A stretch of 44,626 bases of DNA. Source: an uncultured Bacteroidota bacterium (GTDB lineage: Bacteria > Bacteroidota > Bacteroidia > Bacteroidales > GCA-2748055). Of this stretch, positions 37,008 through 44,042 are shown piece after piece. The stretch spans positions 1 to 44,626 of the forward strand of contig CAKZNC010000225.1 of assembly GCA_937129385.1 (NCBI GenBank), in the 5' to 3' direction. The position numbers were made by a program, and so were the translations under genes. Within the stretch, counting starts at the first letter, position 1. Each line of letters begins with the position of its first letter. The notes under the pieces were generated by a model. It searched no databases. It saw only the letters and a list, made by a program, of their open reading frames with translations, and was not told where the DNA came from.

Positions 37008-37529
37008 CTAAAAGAGATAAATCATTCCGATCCGCAGATCAAGAAACCGGTTAACTTCGCTAATTTTTGCATATCCTGGAATACCGTAATACCTGATTCC
37101 CGCAAACATTCCGGGAACGGATCGATTCTTCAATTCATACCCGATCATACTCGTCATATCCAACCCCCAGACATAGAGAGGTGCAGGTCTGTATAGCATG
37201 ATCCCTTGTAATACCCCTGCACCTGTCCGTCCTACCAGCCTGTTCCTTGGTGATCTGGACTCGTTCTGAAGACCAACTGTGAAGGCCATAAAATTACCAG
37301 TTCCGGCCGCACCAAATTCAACGGAACTTTTTCCGGAAATAGAACCCTTAACAGGATAGGCCATTCCAACAGCCAGTCCTGCTCCATTGGGCCCCGGATC
37401 AAATTGCAAAGCCCCCGTTGCGAGCCGGTAATTGATCCAGCCATTTACATCTACTGTGATCCTGTCCTGGGTGTAACAGGCTCCTGACATGATCAGTAAT
37501 ATCCAAATCATCAATCCATTTCTTACCAT
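37008..37529 (-). CDS. Exported beta-rich protein of unknown function
   Basis: The 173-residue product starts with a signal peptide (1-20, MIWILLIMSGACYTQ part) and then has alternating strands with Gly-rich turns, for example GAAGTGNFMAFTVGL and GMFAGIRYYGIPGYAKI, ending in IGMIYLF. The terminal phenylalanine and strand pattern suit a small outer-membrane barrel. No family is recognised. Its ATG overlaps the stop codon of the upstream alpha/beta hydrolase gene by a few bases (37523-37529), so it is the last gene of a minus-strand unit of three. Confidence 0.7.
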   Translation of the reverse strand: MVRNGLMIWILLIMSGACYTQDRITVDVNGWINYRLATGALQFDPGPNGAGLAVGMAYPVKGSISGKSSVEFGAAGTGNFMAFTVGLQNESRSPRNRLVGRTGAGVLQGIMLYRPAPLYVWGLDMTSMIGYELKNRSVPGMFAGIRYYGIPGYAKISEVNRFLDLRIGMIYLF

Positions 37530-38263
37530 AGTGATTCAAAGTATGATTTCATGACAGTAATCATCAATTCCTGCTGCGCTTCTGATGTGATCCATGGGGT
37601 TCCATCACCATCTTGCAGTCCATAACAACCAAAGCCGGAATGATTTCCTCCTGCTATCCTGTAGTAATAGGTCCGGCGATCTCCATCCGGAATTATATTA
37701 GGAGAGTCAATCTGCACACCCGCTGGAAGGAAATTACTGTTCTCCTGTACCTCCTCCTCGGTGGCCAGGCTGTCTTCCGAGGCATAGATACTAAGAACTG
37801 TGCCTTCCCAATCTGAGAGATCAGCAGCCTCCCTCGACCATGAAGCCATCAGGACAAGACCATCAAAAAGCTCCCTGTTGTCATCCAGGGTGGTAGCTGC
37901 CACTACACCTCCAAGGCTGTGTCCACCGACCGCCCAATGTGTAAAGCCTGCCAATTCATCCATGATCTTTTTTACCTTCCCGATATTCGCAATTGCAAGA
38001 TTCGAGGGATATTTCATCAACACCACCGCGAAAGATGAATCTTCGCGGACCAAGTCCCGGATCCAGCATGCATATGCATAAGGATCTACCAATCCGCCTG
38101 GAATCATTATAAATGCATTCTCAGGTTGTATGCTGCCTGAATAATAGATTGCATAGTCCCCGGTTTCTGTCTTCGGCTCATACAACGTACCCTCCTCATC
38201 AGGCAGGTAACTGCATGAGAGGACGATCATCATCAAACTAAACAGGATTATTGCTGGTTTCAT
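37523..38263 (-). CDS. Exported alpha/beta-hydrolase lipoprotein
   Basis: The 246-residue protein has a lipobox (IVLSC, about Cys 17) and an alpha/beta-hydrolase fold: the nucleophile elbow GHSLGG (about 127-132, Ser 129), the oxyanion-side segment IMIPGGLVDPYAY, the late acid region (YASEDSLATEEEV) and a C-terminal His in AGGNHSGFGCYG. This layout matches the exported dienelactone-hydrolase/lipase-like proteins of the family often named alpha/beta hydrolase 5. The true substrate is unknown. I use the ATG at 38263; a TTG at 38305 would put 14 residues before the signal peptide. Confidence 0.85.
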   Translation of the reverse strand: MKPAIILFSLMMIVLSCSYLPDEEGTLYEPKTETGDYAIYYSGSIQPENAFIMIPGGLVDPYAYACWIRDLVREDSSFAVVLMKYPSNLAIANIGKVKKIMDELAGFTHWAVGGHSLGGVVAATTLDDNRELFDGLVLMASWSREAADLSDWEGTVLSIYASEDSLATEEEVQENSNFLPAGVQIDSPNIIPDGDRRTYYYRIAGGNHSGFGCYGLQDGDGTPWITSEAQQELMITVMKSYFESLW

Positions 38264-38301
38264 ATGCTGTTCAAAGTTAACCCTCTCTGCTCCATTTCTG
38301 T

Positions 38302-39690
38302 TCAATTCTTTAATTGATATACACGGAAATATTCCGATTGATAGATGAGATCACTGTCATCAGGTGGATCCGGTTCAACGAAAACACTGCTCTTTCCCGG
38401 GTACATCAGGTTTTCACCGTTCTCCTGTACCAGGAAATATATTTCATCATATCGTTCCTTCATCCCCTGGTCCACCTGTATGTGTGGCTGAGCAATATGA
38501 ACATGATGCTCCCATGCCACCCACCATTCCAGGCCATGTCGGGCAAAGATCATGGTGCTGTCAGGATGATGGATCAGCTTACCCAGCTTTTGCATATCTG
38601 AATAGGATTCAGTGGTAATGGCATGTGGTTTGGGCCTTGTGAGCTTGATGAAAGAAGTAAAAGTGACGATCGCGATCAGGATATAACTGATTGACATCCT
38701 TGCTCTCCTGCTAAAACCGGGATACAGTAACAATAGAGTGATTGATTGGGGTACAAACGACATCAGGCCCAACCTTCTTCCAAATTCAAAATTATAAAAC
38801 GGAAATGATAGTATTATAATAACTGGAAGAAAAAGCAGAAGAAGGTTCTTCCTGAATCCCGTGATCTCCTCCTTTTTTTTTGTCAGTGACCTGATAATTA
38901 ACCAAATCAGCAAAAATGAAAACAGATAATTGAAAATCCCGAAAGGATAGTAGCATAACCTTGGGCTAAAGAATATCGTGAACGCATGCTTCCAGAAGGT
39001 AAGCATGGACATGCCCCGTTGGGGATCAAGTACCATCACCAATAGGACAGCGAAAGAACCGGAAACAAGAATGGCTGCAATCGCTTTTCCTTTAAAGAAT
39101 ATGATCAGTCCGGAAAACAGAATGACCAGGCTAACGACAAAAACTCCGAAATGTGTAAAACAGATGATGAGAAGAAAAAGGCTCCCGACGATGAGGTCTT
39201 TGAGGTTACTGAGCTTGAGGTATTTTAGGAAATAATAGATGTAGAAGGTCATAAAGACCAATGCAATAGAATTCTTTTGCGCGTCTGAGGCGAGTTCAAT
39301 AGGGGCATAGGAAAGGACAAAAAATCCTGCAATTCCAACTAGGTAGGATTTTAAGAATTCAGAATTCACCAGGTCTCGTTGTATGGAATACAAAGGATAT
39401 AAAATGATCGGAAATACTGCAGTGTCAATGATCTTTGAAACTACAATGATCATATGATCCGGATCAGCAGCGGGAAAGAGTGAAATCAGGATTTTTACAA
39501 TAAATGCATTGAGGTAGAACAACAGCGGCATATCAGGGAGAGCAAGGGATCCTGTTTCAATGACCTCACGGATCTGAACAATAGTGTAACCTCCACCTGA
39601 ACCAGGCACCAGGGGGATGTTGAAATTCAAAATTCCCCTCACAAGAACTGACAGGATGAACACAATGAAATAAATTGTGCGATATTTCAA
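38302..39690 (-). CDS. Large polytopic membrane protein, glycosyltransferase-39/dolichyl-transferase-like topology
   Basis: The 462-residue protein has an N-terminal signal-anchor (FIVFILSVLVRG) and about eleven further hydrophobic helices up to residue 370, then a soluble domain of about 95 residues (from ITTESYSDMQKLG to the end). The alternation of helices with short loops and a C-terminal periplasmic domain is the topology of membrane glycosyltransferases of the PMT/ArnT type, but I see no catalytic Asp-x-Asp or other diagnostic motif. The start is a TTG; no in-frame ATG lies near the N-terminal helix. It is the first of the three-gene minus-strand unit. Confidence 0.7.
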   Translation of the reverse strand: MKYRTIYFIVFILSVLVRGILNFNIPLVPGSGGGYTIVQIREVIETGSLALPDMPLLFYLNAFIVKILISLFPAADPDHMIIVVSKIIDTAVFPIILYPLYSIQRDLVNSEFLKSYLVGIAGFFVLSYAPIELASDAQKNSIALVFMTFYIYYFLKYLKLSNLKDLIVGSLFLLIICFTHFGVFVVSLVILFSGLIIFFKGKAIAAILVSGSFAVLLVMVLDPQRGMSMLTFWKHAFTIFFSPRLCYYPFGIFNYLFSFLLIWLIIRSLTKKKEEITGFRKNLLLLFLPVIIILSFPFYNFEFGRRLGLMSFVPQSITLLLLYPGFSRRARMSISYILIAIVTFTSFIKLTRPKPHAITTESYSDMQKLGKLIHHPDSTMIFARHGLEWWVAWEHHVHIAQPHIQVDQGMKERYDEIYFLVQENGENLMYPGKSSVFVEPDPPDDSDLIYQSEYFRVYQLKN

Positions 39691-40056
39691 GACTGCACTG
39701 TTTAAGATTATTCAATACTCAAATTACAACATATTGGGACCCGAGTCAATGCCCTTTTCGAATTTCATATAAGCAGTGATCACCTATGCCAGGTGACCAT
39801 ATACACATATATCATAAAAAAATTCGTAGGTTCAAATAACTATTTCAATAATATGCTGACATCAGAATCGGTTTCCGAACTCTGGGGAGAGACTTGCAAT
39901 ACCCGGGGTCAACCCGATTGAGAACATTTTTTTCCCCATTAAAATGAGGAGAGAATCTATAAGGATCCAATACAACGTATTGCGGGGAAGCAAGAACTTG
40001 AGTATATCCCGTATTACATAAATTCAGCAATCTCACCACATTTTCTTAACTTCGCA
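39691..40056. other. Gene-free stretch before the tRNA-Ser region
   Basis: These 366 bases contain no supported gene. A 6-bp inverted repeat, TCACCT-ATGCC-AGGTGA (39780-39796), lies upstream of the minus-strand membrane-protein gene. TAACTTCG at 40047-40054 resembles a degenerate -7 box (TAnnTTTG) and directly precedes the first repeat of the tRNA array. A short minus-strand frame at 39845-40039 has no recognisable features. Confidence 0.5.
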
Positions 40057-40163
40057 CCGGAGTGGTCGAACGGGGCGGTCTCGAACCGAACGACCACCGG
40101 GAGTGAGCTCGCGACCTAAGGAGCAAAACCGTTGTACGCTCTTTATTATATTTTGGAGAAATG
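40057..40163 (+). repeat. 107-bp unit, copy 1: interrupted tRNA-Ser remnant lacking the acceptor 5' strand
   Basis: The unit starts in the tRNA D-arm region (CCGGAGTGGTCGAACGG), continues into the anticodon loop CTCGAA, then has about 41 bp of foreign sequence, resumes as AAAACCGTTGTACGC, and ends with an AT-rich spacer TCTTTATTATATTTT and GGAGAAATG (the start of the next copy). It is base-for-base identical to copy 2. The sequence before it (TTCGCA) does not contain the tRNA 5' acceptor strand. Confidence 0.9.
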
Positions 40164-40246
40164 CCGGAGTGGTCGAACGGGGCGGTCTCGAACCGAACGA
40201 CCACCGGGAGTGAGCTCGCGACCTAAGGAGCAAAACCGTTGTACGC
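40155..40246 (+). pseudogene. tRNA-Ser pseudogene, interrupted in the anticodon loop and truncated (copy 2)
   Basis: It repeats the first 38 bases of the intact tRNA (GGAGAAATG through CTCGAA), is split in the anticodon loop by the 41-bp element, resumes AACCGTTGTACGC and stops in the variable arm; the T-arm and 3' acceptor strand are absent. The insertion point is ambiguous by the run of A residues and includes the 37/38 position used by archaeal and eukaryotic tRNA introns, though the missing 3' end means no mature tRNA could form. Confidence 0.85.
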
Positions 40247-40270
40247 TCTTTATTATATTTTGGAGAAATG
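40164..40270 (+). repeat. 107-bp unit, copy 2
   Basis: Identical in sequence to 40057-40163 and directly abutting it; the period of 107 carries on so that the intact tRNA begins in register (CCGGAGTGG at 40057, 40164 and 40271). Identity argues for a recent tandem duplication or for a misassembly. Confidence 0.9.
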
Positions 40271-40352
40271 CCGGAGTGGTCGAACGGGGCGGTCTCGAAA
40301 ACCGTTGTACGCCTCGCGCGTACCGGGGGTTCGAATCCCCCTTTCTCCGCCA
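40262..40352 (+). tRNA. tRNA-Ser(CGA)
   Basis: A complete 91-nt serine tRNA. The acceptor pairs GGAGAAA with TTTCTCC, followed by G and encoded CCA (40350-40352). The anticodon arm GCGGT-CTCGAAA-ACCGT gives anticodon CGA, decoding UCG. The long variable arm GTACGC-CTCGC-GCGTAC is of the class II type expected for serine, and the T-arm has GGGGGTTCGAATCCCCC. It lies downstream of two defective tandem copies; the bases directly before it are the AT-rich spacer of copy 2, so its promoter is either that spacer or the upstream array leader. Confidence 0.95.
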
Positions 40353-40497
40353 ACCAGGAACAACCCCGACAGCGAAAGCTGGAGGGGTTTCTTGCATCTG
40401 CAGCTCGTTGAAAACGACCACCGGGAGTTTTCATAAGAGATGTGGATGCAAGAAACCAGCTGTGACTGCAAGGAGCAGCGTGGGTTGTTCCTGGTTG
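40351..40497. repeat. Long-range inverted repeat starting in the tRNA 3' end
   Basis: CAACCAGGAACAACCC (40351-40366) is the perfect complement of 40482-40497, and an inner pair GGTTTCTTGCATC (40386-40398) matches GATGCAAGAAACC (40445-40457). The enclosed 115 bp contain the first copy of the 16-base repeat core. The outer arm begins at the CA of the tRNA CCA end. If transcribed, this would fold as a branched hairpin. Confidence 0.8.
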
Positions 40498-40536
40498 AAG
40501 CCTCCTCCTTCCGGGGATCACGTTAGTAATCCCAAT
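40411..40536. repeat. 126-bp tandem repeat, copy A
   Basis: Begins AAAACGACCACCGGGAGTTT and contains GGATGCAAGAAACCAGCTG, AAGGAGCA, and ends near GGGATCACGTTAGTAATCCC. It has the same 16-base core AACGACCACCGGGAGT (40413-40428) as the 41-bp insert in the tRNA remnants (40089-40104 and 40196-40211). Confidence 0.85.
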
Positions 40537-40659
40537 AAAACGACCACCGGGAGTTTTCATAAGAGATGTGGATGCAAGAAACCAGCTGCGACGACAGGAG
40601 CAGCACGGGTTTTTCATGGTTGAAGCCTCCCCCTTCCAGGGATCACGTAAGTAATCCCC
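40537..40659. repeat. 126-bp tandem repeat, copy B, abutting the DUF4249 gene end
   Basis: Starts AAAACGACCACCGGGAGTTT at 40537, 126 bp after copy A, and follows it closely with scattered substitutions (for example GCGACGACAGGAGCAG in place of GTGACTGCAAGGAGCAG). It runs to the stop codon of the minus-strand DUF4249 gene at 40660. Divergence between A and B is clearly greater than between the two 107-bp units. Confidence 0.85.
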
Positions 40660-41787
40660 CTACCCTCCATCAATCATGCTCCAGAACGCCGGCCGAACAT
40701 TCGACCCTGTCCGCGTACAATCGGTGCAATCCAGACGGTTGGCCCAGAACACAACCCCACCAGGCTGGATGATCCTGTACCAGGTAAAACTGATGCTGTA
40801 ATCCGGCGCATCGGAAGCTATGCATCCCTCATTGCCGGTTGCGATCCTGATCTTGTCAGGCAGATCTGAACGCTCAATAAAAATCCGCTTCTCCTGCACT
40901 CCTGATACCTGGAAAAATCCCAGGACAGGTTCGTCAGGATCATCAACGTTGTCGATGTTACCATAAAGACTATATGGGATCTGACCAAATACTGTTCTTG
41001 GTTCCTCCATCAATGTTTCAAGGGCATTATAGAATTCAAAGGTTGAACCATTCAGGCCATATTGCTTCACAAGGATCGTATAGTTGATATTGAGTTTGTA
41101 ATTTGAAAATGAAATGAACTGAAGCTTCTGCCGCTGCATCAGATCTCCCTCAAATCCTCGCGATGATAAAATGTGAATATTGGAAGAATTTGTACCCTCC
41201 CAACACCTGAATTTAGCCCCTGTTGCATAAGGCACTGTGTATTCCCAGTTCTCCTCGAATGTCCATTGATAATAACCGCCGGAGCCAACTTCACCTTTCG
41301 CATCAAAATAGATCTGAATGCCATCTTCAGCATACCCGGTGATTTCCGGCTCTCCCTCCTTGATCTCATAATAGACGGAGTCAAGACTGCCAGGAGATTT
41401 CAGAACTTCATAACCCGACTCATAATGACCCCCTCCGGGAATTTCAATGATGAGCTGATATTCCCTCCCCGGCCTAATCTCCAGTTTGCCATCCTTAAGC
41501 ATGTAAGACCCCGGATCAGCTTCATCAAGATAAACAATTCCGCCTGCATCATCTTGAATGATTACCACTGCACCGCTCACAGGATCCCCTCCAGAATTTT
41601 CATCATATGGATATGACCTGCTCAGATAAACGAAATGATCCACAGGCTGATCAGTCAGCAATCCATCAACAACAAGCAGATTTTCATAATCCGATACATC
41701 CGGGTTATACCCCTCAATACATGAACTAAATGCGATACATAAAAATGGGATAATAATTGCGCAAAAACGTCGATACATATTGATCAT
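40660..41787 (-). CDS. DUF4249 family lipoprotein without an adjacent receptor
   Basis: The 375-residue lipoprotein (lipobox IAFSSC, about Cys 23) has the DUF4249 pattern: NLLVVDGLLTDQPVDHFVYL close after the signal, a PVSGAVVIIQDD segment, REYQLIIEIP, and a Cys pair near the C-terminus (RLDCTDCTRTGSN) that is common in full-length members. It differs from the 287-residue paralogue at 3820-4683 in length and sequence. No TonB-dependent receptor flanks it: the tRNA repeats lie downstream and a divergent GH30 gene upstream. The start is ATG 41787; ATG 41778 is also possible. Confidence 0.87.
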   Translation of the reverse strand: MINMYRRFCAIIIPFLCIAFSSCIEGYNPDVSDYENLLVVDGLLTDQPVDHFVYLSRSYPYDENSGGDPVSGAVVIIQDDAGGIVYLDEADPGSYMLKDGKLEIRPGREYQLIIEIPGGGHYESGYEVLKSPGSLDSVYYEIKEGEPEITGYAEDGIQIYFDAKGEVGSGGYYQWTFEENWEYTVPYATGAKFRCWEGTNSSNIHILSSRGFEGDLMQRQKLQFISFSNYKLNINYTILVKQYGLNGSTFEFYNALETLMEEPRTVFGQIPYSLYGNIDNVDDPDEPVLGFFQVSGVQEKRIFIERSDLPDKIRIATGNEGCIASDAPDYSISFTWYRIIQPGGVVFWANRLDCTDCTRTGSNVRPAFWSMIDGG

Positions 41788-42026
41788 TGGGGCTTCACAA
41801 TCAGTTTAATTAAGCTCTTCAATGCACCTGAAAGCATGGATTCTACCATAAAAAGTACTTTCAGTCACGTGAATTTAAATAAATAAATTAAGATAATCCT
41901 CTTCTGCTTCGGGGTTTTACAGGTTTACGGGCTGCGAAACAACCTGATCACTCAAAACACAGCCCCTGATGTTGATTTCATGTATAGGTAAAAACCAGCA
42001 TCCAAACCCTCAACCACACCAGTTAA

Positions 42027-42051
42027 CTGCATATTTCTGCATAAATTGCAG
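42027..42051. promoter_or_regulatory. Inverted repeat upstream of the GH30 gene
   Basis: CTGCA (42027-42031) and ATTT (42033-42036) pair with AAAT (42043-42046) and TGCAG (42047-42051), leaving one bulged T and a 6-nt loop. It ends 27 nt before the GH30 ATG, where a repressor or activator could bind. The rest of the 291-bp divergent interval shows no other clear element. Confidence 0.35.
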
Positions 42052-42078
42052 CCAATTATTAATTGAAAATAAACTCAA

Positions 42079-43719
42079 ATGATCCAGGCCGTTAAGCAGG
42101 GAGCGAATCTCCTTGCAATTTCAGTTTTCTTAATGCTGACCTCTTGTGACCAGGTGAGCACTACCAAAGTACTCGTTACATCATCGGAAGAATCACTTGC
42201 ACAAAAAGAAAATATAACTTTCAAAAAGAAAGCCCCCGAAGGATTTACCGTAACAATCGACCTCGAAAACCCGAGACAAACCATTGATGGCATCGGATCT
42301 TCACTCACAGAATCTTCCGCATTTGTACTCGCTAGCGTCAGCCCCGATACCAGGAGGTCGATCCTGGAAGAACTCTTTGGCGAGTCAGGAGCAAATTTTC
42401 CCATCATCCGCACACACATGGGCTCCTGCGATTTCTCGGTCGAAGGACGCTACTCCTATGCCGAAGAAAAAAACGACCGGGACCTGGAAAATTTTACACT
42501 ACAGCCCGACCGGCAAGGATTTTCACAACAAAAATATCCTGCTATTAAAGATACAACATACGACCTCCTGCCACTGATCAAAGAGGTCAATCAACTTAAA
42601 AATGCACAATCCGACAAGGAATTCAGGATCGTCGCATCCCCCTGGACCGCACCTGCATGGATGAAAGATAACAATGCATACTTTGGAGACGGAACAGGCG
42701 GTGCCCTGGAAAAGGAAAACTATAACCTCTTTGCCAGGTACTTCCTGGAATATTTCAAAGCCATGGAGGAAGAGGGCATCAATATCTGGGCAGTCACCCC
42801 CGTCAATGAACCCGAAGGCAACAACGGCTCCTGGGAAAGCATGCATTTCGACCCCACTTCGGAAGCAGAATTTGTCGGTCAGCACCTCGGCCCTGTTATT
42901 GAATCCAGCAATTTCGACCATGTGAAGATCTTCGGTTTTGACCAGAACAGACCGGAACTCCCCCATTGGGCGGAGGGACTGATGGCCAATGAAAAAGCTA
43001 GAAAATATCTTGACGGATTTGCCATTCACTGGTACGGAAGCACATTCAAGGTTTTTGAAGACATCCTCGACTCCATCTACAACCTGTATCCCGACCAAAC
43101 CATCATCCATACCGAAGGATGCATCGACAACCTGGGCCTGGAAGGAGGCGACTGGGCCGAAGATCCCGATGGCTGGCAGGAGGAGGGCTGGTTCAATAAT
43201 GACCAGTGGTGGTGGGAAAAAAATGCAACCGACTGGGGATACAAGGTCCCCTGGGGAAATGAACTGCATGCCATGTATGCCCCGACCCACAGGTATGCCA
43301 GGAATATCATCGTCGGAATAAACAACTGGATGACAGGCTTCATCGACTGGAATGCAGTGCTGGATAAAAACGGCGGCCCCAATCATGTCGGAAACTTCTG
43401 CGGCGCCCCTGTGATGATCGATATTGAAAACCACGACATCTATTACACCCCCGTATTTGACGTCCTCAAACACTTCAGCACAACCATCCGCCCGGGTGAC
43501 AAGGCCCTGAGGGCCACTCCCATGAAAGGAGCATTTGCCGACAGCCTCTTTGTCGGGGCAACCCTCAGCCAGGAAAATAATGTCGTGGTATCTATGCTGA
43601 ATGTTACGCGGGATCCGATAGCGTTTAATCTGCAGTTAGGTGACTATTCTGCCAAAATAACTGCACCCGGAAATTCAATACAGACGTTGATCATTCCAGA
43701 CCTCAAATCAACCAAATAG
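42079..43719 (+). CDS. Glycoside hydrolase family 30 lipoprotein (glucosylceramidase-like)
   Basis: The 546-residue lipoprotein (lipobox LMLTSC, Cys 23) carries a GH30 barrel plus flanking beta-sandwich. The N-terminal sandwich segment QTIDGIGSSLTESSAF (67-82) leads into RTHMGSCDFS (111-120); the acid/base is Glu 244 in PVNEPEG and the nucleophile Glu 346 in IIHTEGC. The C-terminal strands, VVSMLNVTRDPIAFNL and APGNSIQTLII, rebuild the sandwich. GH30 enzymes cleave beta-1,6-glucans, beta-glucosides or beta-xylosides; the substrate here is not determined, with beta-glucosidase/beta-1,6-glucanase subfamilies being most similar in motif spelling. Divergent from the DUF4249 gene. Confidence 0.93.
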   Translation: MIQAVKQGANLLAISVFLMLTSCDQVSTTKVLVTSSEESLAQKENITFKKKAPEGFTVTIDLENPRQTIDGIGSSLTESSAFVLASVSPDTRRSILEELFGESGANFPIIRTHMGSCDFSVEGRYSYAEEKNDRDLENFTLQPDRQGFSQQKYPAIKDTTYDLLPLIKEVNQLKNAQSDKEFRIVASPWTAPAWMKDNNAYFGDGTGGALEKENYNLFARYFLEYFKAMEEEGINIWAVTPVNEPEGNNGSWESMHFDPTSEAEFVGQHLGPVIESSNFDHVKIFGFDQNRPELPHWAEGLMANEKARKYLDGFAIHWYGSTFKVFEDILDSIYNLYPDQTIIHTEGCIDNLGLEGGDWAEDPDGWQEEGWFNNDQWWWEKNATDWGYKVPWGNELHAMYAPTHRYARNIIVGINNWMTGFIDWNAVLDKNGGPNHVGNFCGAPVMIDIENHDIYYTPVFDVLKHFSTTIRPGDKALRATPMKGAFADSLFVGATLSQENNVVVSMLNVTRDPIAFNLQLGDYSAKITAPGNSIQTLIIPDLKSTK

Positions 43720-43724
43720 ACCAA

Positions 43725-43913
43725 ACCAACCAGGCGATCGTCTACCTGCCCATGGGCATTCGGTATCCCGGCCAAAAAAGAATCAGCATTGCCATTGATA
43801 TTGGTTATTCCATTCAGAGAATCCATGATTACAGCCATGGAGCCTTTGAGCCATACAATACACATTACGATCACCTCCCTATGGAAAGTTTAAGATTGGG
43901 ATATCGGTTTTAA
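43725..43913 (+). pseudogene. C-terminal remnant of an outer-membrane protein
   Basis: A start-less plus-strand frame beginning just after the GH30 stop codon encodes AIVYLPMGIRYPGQKRISI, AIDIGYSIQRIHDYSHG and, at the end, DHLPMESLRLGYRF before TAA (43911-43913). Alternating strands and the C-terminal LGYRF are typical of outer-membrane barrels. The 5' part is absent, so it is the tail of a gene removed by deletion or recombination next to GH30. The remaining 129 bp up to 44043 contain nothing recognisable. Confidence 0.5.
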
Positions 43914-44042
43914 ATCAACCGTCAAGAATCTGAAAATTAATAGAAGTTTACAATTTCAGGAACGTATATTTGTCAGGTAGAACCTATTCTGACGGTCTCA
44001 TAACCTTAAGAGCAGATCATCAAAATAACGACCTGAACTTCA

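Noticed and set aside
40033-40617. Long minus-strand frame (about 194 codons) across the tRNA and repeats
   Set aside because: It reads tRNA and repeats backwards; its repeated KTPGGRF and GGFEPPVRA-like pieces are antisense tRNA and repeat translation.
40132-40623. Long plus-strand frame (163 codons) over the same region
   Set aside because: It is read-through of the tRNA and tandem repeats, with no protein features.
40411-40659. 126-bp tandem repeats as a CRISPR or insertion sequence
   Set aside because: Only two copies, no regular spacers and no transposase gene; kept only as repeats.
42523-43473. 316-codon minus-strand frame inside GH30
   Set aside because: Shadow of the GH30 coding strand, which carries the catalytic motifs.
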